Source of the DNA: Roseateles sp049532965
GTDB taxonomy: Bacteria > Pseudomonadota > Gammaproteobacteria > Burkholderiales > Burkholderiaceae_C
Length of the DNA stretch: 64,000 nucleotides
Reading direction: 5' to 3'
Assembly (NCBI RefSeq): GCF_049532965.1
Contig: NZ_CP186694.1
Location: forward strand, 310,001-374,000
A model generated the notes under the pieces. It did no database searches and had not been told where the DNA came from. It saw only the letters and a list, made by a program, of their open reading frames with translations. This document shows positions 44,101 through 52,213 of the stretch, piece after piece. A program made the translations under genes and the position numbers. The stretch's first letter is position 1, and each line of letters begins with the position of its first letter.

Positions 44101-44372
44101 GGCTGGAACTCCGCGCCGACGGGAAGCCGGACAGCGGGGCCGGGCGCTGCCGGCAGCCGCAGCGGCGCCATCGACGTGCGCAGATAGAAGGGACCCGCGG
44201 CGACGCTCGAGGGGCCGGGACGGAGCTTGCGCTTCAACGGGTCCAGCAGGCCGCCGTCCGATGCGGGCATCGCTGGCGCCGGGGATGAAGGACTGGGCGC
44301 CGAGGGTGAAGGATCGATGTCGGCACCCTGGCCGTGCAAGGCCGGTGCCCCGGCGATACGGAAGATTGTCAT
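41145..44372 (-). CDS. Candidate AWR/RipA-family type III effector
   Basis: The product is about 1075 residues, in the size range of Ralstonia AWR (RipA) effectors. It has no Sec or Tat signal. The first ~45 residues are rich in serine and proline with no acidic residue in the first 12 and Ile at position 3, as in type III secretion signals. Two Ala-Trp-Arg triads occur, at about 242 (SHAWRAA) and 339 (YVAWRSGYRDSGPG). The C-terminal half has glycine-rich strands (YFDGATYGLNANQSLN, FLEIGSSSYGGEVFMG). The family call is from recall of AWR features, not a search. A perfect hrpII/PIP box lies upstream. The ATG at 44372 has only a weak ribosome-binding site; ATG 44453 or TTG 44459 would remove the box from the promoter. 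Confidence 0.6.
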   Translation of the reverse strand: MTIFRIAGAPALHGQGADIDPSPSAPSPSSPAPAMPASDGGLLDPLKRKLRPGPSSVAAGPFYLRTSMAPLRLPAAPGPAVRLPVGAEFQPATAQWIHERSNDLVDRLHPSATAAMGVPPGTAPAMRVVASDADLAAAVTALFHAPDRTAESPATRQLIAALMPSDAAPPPPSPPLARPTPLASSLQVARALSAATDGDPAAALAALEHLRRMPMVPERVPGFSRDVDTAVPVTIFDAASHAWRAATLLGATRSGLDGLIRVSEDASLRAPGEAGEMKREALRTFLQAAAHIEARSQAASANDQTHAKNALLCAARLYADPMATAAQIGDPAQVSAYVAWRSGYRDSGPGTPLARTQARMAKFTTWIRRAERRAAQPRLAFDPRRLVGMKKSPLNAAAFSAAGTNLGLASTEARQLQQTLGEALGAAAGRLGALSTWRVLPPARRGELLVRQQCLARWRHITAQTGGLVEWKPSKQDRDAIATASGALAPGLGLDPAAVKRHPLLAELKKLDLKTLDRWLKEAPPLETARGGGAGGATGPDGGGGTRGATPEALIAQVRELHDGRPIRPAGPSRGDMQAALAEVIDTTPLGNNVRYFDGATYGLNANQSLNMQDFKAMIGLSVGPGFKALRGRHAFLEIGSSSYGGEVFMGIDKRSSNGMSFGVFGGIAVGGGESTVHASLGGGLGYGYSHDKSGPSGVIIRTRVERDAANKPTDSWRAKANEVLAFLFAQSERTGSAGSAPPAQLWQDFSERFFRERDVSVNWREQRRSSHTLSKIANGMVRVSLGGWNVGPSLSASRDHLLAGKNERIDANGWLRGVERSRAQSSALNVSASLVSASASPGHFARHPGHPESVSLPSVPLIGTSAALFPKGASVTLRMVDEHGDLHPGYIRRLVEFIDPASFNEYLGARANDIAKTPQSQQRLNEFVAEVNQAAVRGNQSFGESLKLRPEVVETINIHRDEIEMIRQCAAPPWAASHRGTAGSAGVGTDAGVDARTTQLEAEIARLLNEPASWKVSGYYTYEINTTGYTAGPAFIGQATAVTAANGERVLAELAASELEALDQAVLAQQPRDQ

Positions 44373-44419
44373 GGCCTCACCAGCCTGAACGGAGGAGGCG
44401 ACCGCGTCCTTCACGCACG

Positions 44420-44443
44420 CGAAGCCCGCCCGCCGCGGCCGAA
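44420..44443 (-). promoter_or_regulatory. PIP / hrpII box before the AWR-like gene
   Basis: On the minus strand TTCGG-N15-TTCGC matches the plant-inducible promoter consensus TTCGB-N15-TTCGB (equivalently TTCG-N16-TTCG) used by HrpX/HrpB activators. It ends 47 bases upstream of the ATG at 44372. A YANNNT-type -10 (CAGGCT) follows after 32 bases, the spacing expected for such promoters. That spacing would leave almost no untranslated leader. Confidence 0.55.
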
Positions 44444-44633
44444 GCGTTTTCATCACCAATCAGCGTCTGAGCCGTATCGGTGCGATATCTGTTTCGTATC
44501 CGAGACCGACAGGATCCGCGCGTGCAGAAGTCACGCCGCAACAACCTGTTGCCGCGCCTTTCACCTGTTGTACGAATGACGGTGTATTGGCAGCCGTCTC
44601 TCGCCACCATCGCGCATTCGCTGCTTCGAGCCG

Positions 44634-46358
44634 ATGCCCATGACTGCCGTCGCCGATCTTTCGCCCTTCGTTCCGAGCGACGACGACCGCGTCGTCGACG
44701 ACACCTCGTCCGTGGACGCACCGGCCGTTCCCGCCGCGCTGGCCGCGGCCGCGGCGGCGGCCCTGCTCGCCGCTTGCGGCGGAGGCGGTGGCGACGAGGG
44801 GTCCGCCGGCCCGGACAGCGGACCGCAGAATGCCAATCCGCCCAGCGACGTCGAAGCGGCCCGCTTCCTCGGCCAGGCGGGCTTCTCGGCCAGCACCAGC
44901 GACGTCGCCACCGTCCAGTCGATCGGTTACGCCCGTTGGCTGGACCAGCAGTTCACCGCGCCCCGGACGCAGAGCCATTACGACTGGCTCGTCGCCAAGG
45001 GCTACGGGGCCGAGTCCTACCGCAACAGCCTGTCGGGCGTCGACGCCATGCTGTGGCGCAAGCTGATCGGCTCGCCGGACCAGTTGCGTCAGCGCGTCGT
45101 GCTGGCGCTGTCGGAGATCTTCGTCGTGTCGATGAACGGCCTGCCGGTGAGCTGGCCCGGCATGGCGATCGCGGGCTACGTCGACATGCTGGAGGAGCGC
45201 TGCTTCGGCAACTTCCGCGCACTGCTGGAAGGCGTCACGCTCTCGCCCGCGATGGGTGTCTACCTCGCGATGCGCGGCAACCGCAAGGAGGACCCGCGCA
45301 CCGGCCGGCAGCCCGACGAGAACTACGCGCGCGAGGTGATGCAGCTGTTCACGATCGGCCTGAACCAGCTCAATCCGGACGGCACGCCCAAGACCAGCAA
45401 CGGCAAGACGATCGACACCTACACGCTGCCGCAGATCACCGAACTGGCGCGCGTCTTCACCGGCTGGGACTTCGACACCAGCGAGCCCGGCGGCGCCGAC
45501 TTCAGCTACATGAAGCGGCCGATGAAGCACACGGCCACGCGCTTCTCGACGGGGCCGAAGCAGGTGCTGGACGTCGCCATTCCCGAGAGCGCCGACGGAC
45601 CCGCCGCGATGAAGATCGCGCTGGACACGCTGGCCGCGCATCCCAACGTCGGTCCGTTCATCGGCCGGCAGTTGATCCAGCGGCTGGTGGCCTCGAGCCC
45701 GAGTCCCGCGTATGTGCAGCGCGTCGCGGCGGTGTTCGCCGACAACGGCAAGGGCGAGCGCGGCGACCTGCGCGCCGTCATCCGCGCCATCCTCCTCGAC
45801 CCCGAAGCGCGCCAGCCCTCGACCGCCCCGGCCGGCGGCAAGCTGCGCGAGCCGATCCAGCGCCTGGTCCAGTGGGCGCGTACCGTCGGCATGAGCTCGC
45901 CTGGCGACCTCTGGGCGATCGGCGACACCACCAACCCCGCCACCCGGCTGGGCCAGAGCCCGATGCGCAGCGGCTCGGTCTTCAACTTCTTCCGGCCGGG
46001 CTATGTGCCGCCGAACTCGCAGCTCGGCAGCAACGGCGTGACCGCGCCGGAGTTCCAGCTGTGCAACGAGAGCACCGTCGCGGGCTACCTGAACTTCATG
46101 CAGACCCTGATCGGCAATGGCATCGGCGACATGAAGGCGGACTACACCGCCGACCTGGCCCTGGCCGCCGACGCGCCCGCGCTGGTGCGGCGACAGGCGC
46201 TGCTGATGGCCGGCGGCGACCTGTCCGACGCGACGATCAACACGATCGCGACGGCCGTCGCCACGATCAAGGCCGACACCGATGCGGGCAAGCTGAACCG
46301 CGTCAAGGCTTCGTGGCTGATGGTGCTGGCGGCGCCCGACTACCAAGTCCAGAAATGA
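44634..46358 (+). CDS. DUF1800 family protein, first copy
   Basis: The product is 574 residues. DUF1800 motifs: EAARFLGQAGFSAS, GRQPDENYAREVMQLFTIGL, ELARVFTGWDFDT and NFFRPGYVPPNS. A lipobox-like LLAAC then a glycine run is at residues 45-53, but it is preceded by an unusually long acidic N-terminus, so the true start may be the GTG at 44712. The biochemical function of the family is not established; it almost always pairs with DUF1501, which follows after 26 bases. The 261-base gap upstream is shared with the divergent AWR-like gene. Confidence 0.85.
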   Translation: MPMTAVADLSPFVPSDDDRVVDDTSSVDAPAVPAALAAAAAAALLAACGGGGGDEGSAGPDSGPQNANPPSDVEAARFLGQAGFSASTSDVATVQSIGYARWLDQQFTAPRTQSHYDWLVAKGYGAESYRNSLSGVDAMLWRKLIGSPDQLRQRVVLALSEIFVVSMNGLPVSWPGMAIAGYVDMLEERCFGNFRALLEGVTLSPAMGVYLAMRGNRKEDPRTGRQPDENYAREVMQLFTIGLNQLNPDGTPKTSNGKTIDTYTLPQITELARVFTGWDFDTSEPGGADFSYMKRPMKHTATRFSTGPKQVLDVAIPESADGPAAMKIALDTLAAHPNVGPFIGRQLIQRLVASSPSPAYVQRVAAVFADNGKGERGDLRAVIRAILLDPEARQPSTAPAGGKLREPIQRLVQWARTVGMSSPGDLWAIGDTTNPATRLGQSPMRSGSVFNFFRPGYVPPNSQLGSNGVTAPEFQLCNESTVAGYLNFMQTLIGNGIGDMKADYTADLALAADAPALVRRQALLMAGGDLSDATINTIATAVATIKADTDAGKLNRVKASWLMVLAAPDYQVQK

Positions 46359-46384
46359 CCCGAGCCCTGCGCGGAGTGCCCACC

Positions 46385-47773
46385 ATGCCTCATGTCTCTC
46401 GTCTTGCCTCGCTGCGCCGCCGGGAGTTCCTCCAGCGCGCCTCGGCCCTGTCCATCGCCGGCACCGCCGCGCCCTGGGCGCTGCAGCTCGCCGCCATCAA
46501 CGAGGCGGCGGCCGCGGTCGTGCCGGGCGACTACAAGGCGCTGGTCTGCCTGTTCCTGTACGGCGGCAACGACCACGCCAACACCGTCGTCCCGTACGAC
46601 GCCGCCAGCCACCAGGCCTACGCGACGATTCGCCAGTCCCTGGCGACGCCCCGCGACGCGCTCGCCGCGACGGCGCTGACGCCGGGCGTGGCGTTGGCGG
46701 ACGGCCGGCAGATGGCCCTGGCGCCGACGATGAGCCGGCTCAAGCCGGTCTTCGACGCCGGCCGCCTCGCGGTGATGCTCAACATCGGGCCGCTGATGCA
46801 GCCGACGGCGCTGGCGCAGTACAAGGCCGGCAACGTGCCGCTGCCGCCCAAGCTGTTCTCCCACAACGACCAGTCCAGCCTGTGGCAATCGTCGCGGCCG
46901 GAAGGCGCGACCTCCGGCTGGGGCGGCCGGCTGGCCGACCAGTTCCTGTCCAGCAACGGCAACGCGACCTTCAGCTGCATCAACGTTTCCGGCAATGCGG
47001 TGTTCATGGCTGGCGGCCAGGCGGTGCAGTACCAGATGAGCAGCAGCGGCGCCGTGGCGGTCAATGGCGCGACCAGGCCGCTGTTCGGCTCGGCCGCTTG
47101 CGCCGAGGCGCTGCGCGGCCTGGTGACCGCCGACCGTCCGCACTGGATGGAGCAGGAACTCAATCGCGTCACCGCGCGCTCGATCAGCGCGCAGGGGACC
47201 GTCTCGGCCGCGCTGGCCAACATGACGCTGCAGACGCCGTTCGAGAGCGGCGGCCTGGCGGCGCAGCTGTCGATGGTCGCGCGGCTGATCGGCGCCCGCA
47301 GCGCGCTCGGCGCGCAGCGGCAGGTGTTCTTCGTGTCCATCGGGGGCTTCGACCTGCACGACAACCTGGTCGCGCAGCATCCCGGCCTGCTGGGTACCGT
47401 GGCCAACGCGATGGCGAGCTTCGACGCTGCCTTGAGCGAACTCGGCGTCGCGCAGAACGTCACGACCTTCACCGCCTCCGACTTCGGCCGTACGCTGAGC
47501 TCCAACGGCGACGGTTCCGATCACGGCTGGGGCAGCCACCACCTCGTCATGGGCGGCGCAGTCAAGGGCGGGCGCTTCTACGGCCAGCTCCCGTCGGTCA
47601 GCGTCAACGGTCCCGATGATGTCGGCCAGGGCCGGCTGCTGCCGACCACCTCGGTCGATCAACTGGCCGCGACGCTCGCGCTCTGGATGGGCGTGCCGGC
47701 GACCGACCTGCCGGCGGTGCTTCCGGGGATCGTGAACTTCGACCAGAAAGACCTCGGTCTCTTCGCGGCCTGA
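46385..47773 (+). CDS. DUF1501 family Tat-exported protein, first copy
   Basis: The product is 462 residues. The N-terminus SLRRREFLQRASALSIAGTA is a twin-arginine signal. DUF1501 is a divergent sulfatase/alkaline-phosphatase-fold family: LVCLFLYGGNDHANTVVPYD, FSHNDQSSLWQ, SDFGRTLSSNGDGSDHGWG and HHLVMGG carry the likely metal ligands. Substrate unknown. It is partnered with the DUF1800 gene before it. A hairpin with a T-rich end follows. Confidence 0.88.
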   Translation: MPHVSRLASLRRREFLQRASALSIAGTAAPWALQLAAINEAAAAVVPGDYKALVCLFLYGGNDHANTVVPYDAASHQAYATIRQSLATPRDALAATALTPGVALADGRQMALAPTMSRLKPVFDAGRLAVMLNIGPLMQPTALAQYKAGNVPLPPKLFSHNDQSSLWQSSRPEGATSGWGGRLADQFLSSNGNATFSCINVSGNAVFMAGGQAVQYQMSSSGAVAVNGATRPLFGSAACAEALRGLVTADRPHWMEQELNRVTARSISAQGTVSAALANMTLQTPFESGGLAAQLSMVARLIGARSALGAQRQVFFVSIGGFDLHDNLVAQHPGLLGTVANAMASFDAALSELGVAQNVTTFTASDFGRTLSSNGDGSDHGWGSHHLVMGGAVKGGRFYGQLPSVSVNGPDDVGQGRLLPTTSVDQLAATLALWMGVPATDLPAVLPGIVNFDQKDLGLFAA

Positions 47774-48110
47774 TGGCCGGGCCGGTCGCTCGAACTGGCC
47801 GGTTTGTCTCGGCCAATTACATCGGGCGCCGTCCGGCGGAAGGCCTCATCGGCGCGCAGCGCGGGCGAGCCGCCGCCGCGCTGGCGGCGGGCCGTGACAA
47901 GCCGCACGATCACCGCGGCGGTTGGGGCGGGATCCCCGCGGGATCGGCCGGAAGCCCGATGAACACGGGGCCAGCGGCCGACTGTCGAGGTCGAAAGCCA
48001 CGGTAACCAAAAGCGTTGCCGGGCCTTTCCGGTGTTGCTGATACGACGCTGATTCCGAGGGCGGGACTCTCTAGAGTGCCGGGCGTCAGCAGTATCGACA
48101 ACGCCCCGCC
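47774..48110. other. Intergenic region between the two DUF1800/DUF1501 cassettes
   Basis: The 337 bases contain a stem-loop at the 5' end and no convincing gene; a 77-codon frame here has no ribosome-binding site and unremarkable composition. The last ~100 bases before 48111 presumably hold the promoter of the second cassette, with a short palindrome ACTCT-CT-AGAGT at about 48066, but no clear -35/-10 pair was found. Confidence 0.5.
47780..47810 (+). terminator. Probable terminator after the first DUF1501
   Basis: A 7-bp stem GGCCGGT / ACTGGCC (one G-T pair) with a 7-base loop begins 7 bases past the stop codon and is followed by GGTTTGTCTC. The T tract is weak. Confidence 0.45.
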
Positions 48111-49898
48111 ATGTTCCGTTTCCCCTGGTCTTCCGCAGCCGTGACGGCTGCCGCCGCTGCCCTCAGCGCCTGTGGTGGCGGTGGTGGCGGCGGTGATTCG
48201 TCCGCCGCGCCGTCCGGCTCGACGCCGGCGCCGGAAGGCTCCGGCGCCCCGGCGCCCGGTCCTGCGCCCGCACCGGCGCCTGCACCCGCGCCCGGCAACG
48301 GCGGGGCCGCTCCGTCGCCTGCGCCGGCTCCCGCGCCCGAACCCGCTCCGGCGCCCGCCGTGGCGGCCGCGCTGCCGCTGCCCAACGATGCGCAGGCCGC
48401 GCGCTTCCTCGCCCAGGCCGGCTTTGCCGCGTCCGATGCGGACATCGCCACGCTCAAGTCCATCGGCTACAGCGCCTGGCTGGACCTGCAGTTCATCGCA
48501 CCGCGTTCCGAATCGCACTGGGACTGGGTGGTGCGCAACGGCTACGCGGCCGATGCCAACAAGTACTACTACTACAACGGCTTCTACAACAGCGTCTGGC
48601 GCAAGTTCATGAGTTCGCCGGACCAACTGCGCCAGCGCATGGTGCTGGCGTTGTCGGAGATCTTCGTCGTCTCGGCCCTCGGCTTCGACTTCGGCTGGCG
48701 GACGATGGCGATGACCGCCTATGCCGACGTGCTGGAGGAGCATGCGTTCGGCACCTTCCGCGGCCTGCTGGAGGCGGTGGCGCTGTCGCCGGCGATGGGG
48801 GCCTACCTGGCGATGCGCGGCAGCAAGAAGGAAGACGGCAAGGGCCGCCAGCCCGACGAGAACTTCGCCCGCGAGGTGATGCAGCTGTTCACGATCGGCC
48901 TGGTGCAGTTGAACCTGGACGGCACGGTGCGCACGAGCGGCGGCCGCCCGATCGAGACCTACGACCAGACGACGGTCACGGAACTGGCGCGTGCCTTCAC
49001 CGGCTGGGACTTCGACACCGCCGGCAACACCGGTCCGGAGTACGCCGTGATGCGCCGCCCGATGGCGCACAACGCCGCGTACTTCTCGAGCGGCGAGAAG
49101 CCGGTGCTCGGCACGACGATTCCCGCCAGCGCCGACGGCCCCACCGCGCTGCGGCAGGCGCTGGACATCCTGGCGGCGCATCCGAACGTCGGGCCCTTCT
49201 TCGGCCGCCAGCTGATCCAGCGCTTCGTCTGCTCGAACCCGAGCCCGGCGTATGTGCAGCGCGTGGCGCAGGTCTTCAACAACAACGGCCAGGGTGTGCG
49301 CGGCGACCTGCAGGCGGTGCTGCGCGCCGTGCTGCTGGATCCGGAGGCGCGCCTCGTCGACGCGGGCGCGAGCAACTCCGGCAAGCTGCGTGAGCCGGTG
49401 CTGCGCTTCGTCCAGGTGGCGCGCAACGTCGCGGTGACCTCGGCCGGCCAGTGGAGCATCTACGAGACCACGGACGCGGAGACCCGCCTCGGCCAGAGTC
49501 CGTTCTTCAGCCCGTCGGTCTTCAACTTCTTCCGGCCGGGCTATGTGCCGCCGAACTCGGGGATGACCGCGGCCGGCGTGACCGCGCCGGAGTTCCAGTT
49601 GGTCAACGAGGTGACCGTCACCGGCTACCTCAACTTCATGCAGCGTTTCCTGACCGAGGGCCAGGGCGATGCCAGGCCGGACTTCAGTGCTGACGTGGCG
49701 CTGGCCACGGACGCGGGCGCGATGGTGGCGCGCCAGGCGCTGCTGCTGGCCGGTGGCGGCATCTCCGATGCGACGCAGCAGCGCATCGCCGCGGCGGTGT
49801 CGACGATCGCCGCCTCGAACGACGCCGGCAAGCTCAACCGCGCCCGCGCGGGTTGGATGCTGCTGCTGGCCAGCCCCGAATACCAGGTTCAGAAGTAA
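48111..49898 (+). CDS. DUF1800 family lipoprotein, second copy
   Basis: The product is 595 residues. A short signal ends in lipobox LSAC (C21), then a glycine run and a ~60-residue Pro/Ala linker (PAPAPAP repeats) that would hold the domain away from the membrane. The DUF1800 domain shares long blocks with the first copy: RQPDENFAREVMQLFTIGL, ELARAFTGWDFDTA and NFFRPGYVPPNS. It adds a KYYYYNGFYNS insertion. It is paired with the DUF1501 gene 23 bases downstream. Confidence 0.88.
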   Translation: MFRFPWSSAAVTAAAAALSACGGGGGGGDSSAAPSGSTPAPEGSGAPAPGPAPAPAPAPAPGNGGAAPSPAPAPAPEPAPAPAVAAALPLPNDAQAARFLAQAGFAASDADIATLKSIGYSAWLDLQFIAPRSESHWDWVVRNGYAADANKYYYYNGFYNSVWRKFMSSPDQLRQRMVLALSEIFVVSALGFDFGWRTMAMTAYADVLEEHAFGTFRGLLEAVALSPAMGAYLAMRGSKKEDGKGRQPDENFAREVMQLFTIGLVQLNLDGTVRTSGGRPIETYDQTTVTELARAFTGWDFDTAGNTGPEYAVMRRPMAHNAAYFSSGEKPVLGTTIPASADGPTALRQALDILAAHPNVGPFFGRQLIQRFVCSNPSPAYVQRVAQVFNNNGQGVRGDLQAVLRAVLLDPEARLVDAGASNSGKLREPVLRFVQVARNVAVTSAGQWSIYETTDAETRLGQSPFFSPSVFNFFRPGYVPPNSGMTAAGVTAPEFQLVNEVTVTGYLNFMQRFLTEGQGDARPDFSADVALATDAGAMVARQALLLAGGGISDATQQRIAAAVSTIAASNDAGKLNRARAGWMLLLASPEYQVQK

Positions 49899-49921
49899 CG
49901 CCCAGATCCGGAGACTGTCCC

Positions 49922-51310
49922 GTGGCTCATGTGTCCAAGCTCCCCGCGCTGCATCGGCGCGAGTTCCTCAAGCGGGCCTCGGCCCTGTCCGTGGCCGGCA
50001 CGGCCGCGCCGTGGGCGCTGCAACTGGCGACGATCGGCGACGCGGCCGCCGCGACCGCTAGCGGCGGCTACAAGGCGCTGGTGTGCGTGTTCCTGTACGG
50101 CGGCAACGACCACGGCAACACCGTGATCCCCTATGACGTGACGAACCACCAGGCCTACGCCGCGATCCGTCCGTCGCTCGCGATCGGCCGCGACGCGTTG
50201 GCCGCGACGGCGCTGGCGCCGTCGGTCGCGCTGCCGGACGGCCGCGAGATGGCGCTGGCGCCGGCGCTGTCGGCGATCAAGCCGGTCTTCGACGCCGGCC
50301 GCCTCGCGGTGATGCTCAACGTCGGCACGCTGATGGCGCCGACCACGCTGGCCCAGTACAAGGCCCGCTCGGTGCCGCTGCCGCCCAAGCTGTTCTCGCA
50401 CAACGACCAGTCCAGCCTCTGGCAGGCGTCCAACGTCGAGGGCGCCCGCACCGGGTGGGGCGGCCGCATGGCCGACCTGATGCTGTCGTCCAACGGGCGC
50501 TCAGCGCTGACCTGCATCAATGTCTCGGGCAATGCGATCTTCCAGGCCGGCGACAACGCGTTCCAGTACCAGATGGGCGTCGGCGGCAAGCAGGCGATCG
50601 CCGGCATCGGCGGCTCGCTGTTCGGGTCCTCGGCCTGCGCCAACCTGCTGAAGTCGCTGGTGACGGAGGACCGGCCGCATGCGATGGAAAGCGAGCTCAA
50701 CCGTGTGACGGCGCGCTCCATCGACCTGCAGTCGACGATCAGCAGTGCGCTGGCGGGCGGGGCGTCGCTGAGCACCGCCTTCGCCGCGGACTCGCTGGCG
50801 CAGCAACTGCGCATGGTCGCGCGCCTGATTGCGGCGCGGTCCTCGCTGGGCGCGACGCGGCAGGTGTTCTTCGTGTCGGTCGGCGGCTTCGATCTGCACG
50901 ACAACCTGACCGCCCGCCATCCGGCGCTGATGCGCCAGGTCGGGGGCGCGCTGGCCAGCTTCGACGCGGCCATGCAGGAGCTCGGCGTGGGGGATCAGGT
51001 CACGGCGTTCACCGCGTCGGACTTCGGCCGCACATTGAGCAGCAACGGCGACGGCACCGATCACGGCTGGGGTTCCCATCACTTCGTGGTCGGCGGCGCG
51101 GTCCGCGGTGGACGCTTCTACGGCACGGCGCCGTCCGTCAGCGTGAACGGCCCGGACGATGTGGGGCAAGGACGGTTGCTGCCGACCACCTCGGTCGATC
51201 AACTGGCGGGCACGCTGGCCCTGTGGATGGGCGTGCCGCCGTCGGAGCTGCGCACGGTGCTGCCCAATGCCGGGAACTTCGCGGCGCAGGACCTCGGCTT
51301 CATGGCCTGA
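49922..51310 (+). CDS. DUF1501 family Tat-exported protein, second copy
   Basis: The product is 462 residues, exactly the length of the first copy when the GTG at 49922 is used; VAHVSKLPALHRREFLKRAS then aligns with MPHVSRLASLRRREFLQRAS. The Tat signal and the metal-site motifs (CVFLYGGNDHGNTVIPYD, ASDFGRTLSSNGDGTDHGWG) are conserved. The frame is open further upstream into the DUF1800 gene, but this start is better supported by the paralogue. Confidence 0.88.
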   Translation: MAHVSKLPALHRREFLKRASALSVAGTAAPWALQLATIGDAAAATASGGYKALVCVFLYGGNDHGNTVIPYDVTNHQAYAAIRPSLAIGRDALAATALAPSVALPDGREMALAPALSAIKPVFDAGRLAVMLNVGTLMAPTTLAQYKARSVPLPPKLFSHNDQSSLWQASNVEGARTGWGGRMADLMLSSNGRSALTCINVSGNAIFQAGDNAFQYQMGVGGKQAIAGIGGSLFGSSACANLLKSLVTEDRPHAMESELNRVTARSIDLQSTISSALAGGASLSTAFAADSLAQQLRMVARLIAARSSLGATRQVFFVSVGGFDLHDNLTARHPALMRQVGGALASFDAAMQELGVGDQVTAFTASDFGRTLSSNGDGTDHGWGSHHFVVGGAVRGGRFYGTAPSVSVNGPDDVGQGRLLPTTSVDQLAGTLALWMGVPPSELRTVLPNAGNFAAQDLGFMA

Positions 51311-51547
51311 CGGTCCGCGCAGCGCTCCTTTTGAGTGCATCGCGGAGCCTGGCGCCGCGATCCCGGTATATCGGCGAGAAACCCGACATCGCGCGCCCCC
51401 CAGCCCTAGGGGGCGGCGCGGCGCAGTTTGCGCTACGCAAGGCGCTGACGTTCTCCTAACATCCCCTGAGGCCCCGGCTTTCAACGGCGAGAAGACCGTG
51501 CGCAGGCGGGGCCGCGATCGACACCCGCCAGGACAGGGGAGGCTGAG

Positions 51548-52213
51548 ATGGACGGAATGTTGGGGAGGAGTCCCGAGTTCGGTTGGCTCGTTTCCTATCG
51601 CGGGCCGGAGCGCCGGCGCGGCACCCCGGACCGGTGGTGGCGCCACGCGCTGGAGGAAATCGACCTGGGCGTCTGCCTGGTCGGCGGCGATGGACACGTG
51701 CTTTACGCCAACAGCACCGCGCGGCGCCAGTTGGACAGTTGCTCGCCCTTGCAACTCACCAGCGGACAACTGAGCGCGCCGGAAGCGAAGGACCAGGCGC
51801 GGCTCGACGGCGCGCTGGCCGATGTGCAGCGCGGCTTGCGGCACCTGATCTGCCTGGGCCGGGGATCCGGCAGGTTGTCCTTGTCGGTGCTGCCGTTGCA
51901 GGAAGGGCCGGGGCGGCCGGCGCAGGCGCTGCTGGTGCTGGGCAAGCGCAGCCTCTGCGGCGAGTTGCCGATGATGGCTTTCGCCCGCGAGCACCAGTTG
52001 ACGGCGGCGGAGCAGCAGGTGCTGCAGTCGCTGTGCGCGGGCTTGCAACCGCAGGAGATCGCGCAGCGCCACGGGGTGGCGATCTCCACGGTGCGCACGC
52101 AGATCGCCAGCGTGCGCGCGAAGACGGCGACCGAGAGCATCCGCGACCTGGTCGCGATGGTCGCGCAGCTGCCGCCGATGCAGGGCGTGCTGCGCGTGTG
52201 CGAATTACGCTGA
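51548..52213 (+). CDS. PAS-LuxR-type transcriptional regulator
   Basis: The product is 221 residues. A PAS-like region (about 35-80, GVCLVGGDGHVLYANSTARR) is followed by a C-terminal LuxR helix-turn-helix (LTAAEQQVLQSLCAGLQPQEIAQRHGVAISTVRTQIASVRAK). GGGGAGG 7 bases upstream of the ATG is a good ribosome-binding site. It stands 237 bases after the second DUF1501 and in the same direction, so it may control that cassette (inference). Its 3' end overlaps the convergent phoD gene by 9 bases. Confidence 0.85.
   Translation: MDGMLGRSPEFGWLVSYRGPERRRGTPDRWWRHALEEIDLGVCLVGGDGHVLYANSTARRQLDSCSPLQLTSGQLSAPEAKDQARLDGALADVQRGLRHLICLGRGSGRLSLSVLPLQEGPGRPAQALLVLGKRSLCGELPMMAFAREHQLTAAEQQVLQSLCAGLQPQEIAQRHGVAISTVRTQIASVRAKTATESIRDLVAMVAQLPPMQGVLRVCELR

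Noticed and set aside
44460..46346. 628-codon minus-strand frame opposite the first DUF1800
   Set aside because: The plus strand encodes a clear DUF1800 protein with conserved motifs; the opposite translation is low-complexity and shows no family.
47773..48006. 77-codon frame between the DUF cassettes
   Set aside because: No ribosome-binding site and no recognisable family; it starts inside the probable terminator of the preceding gene.
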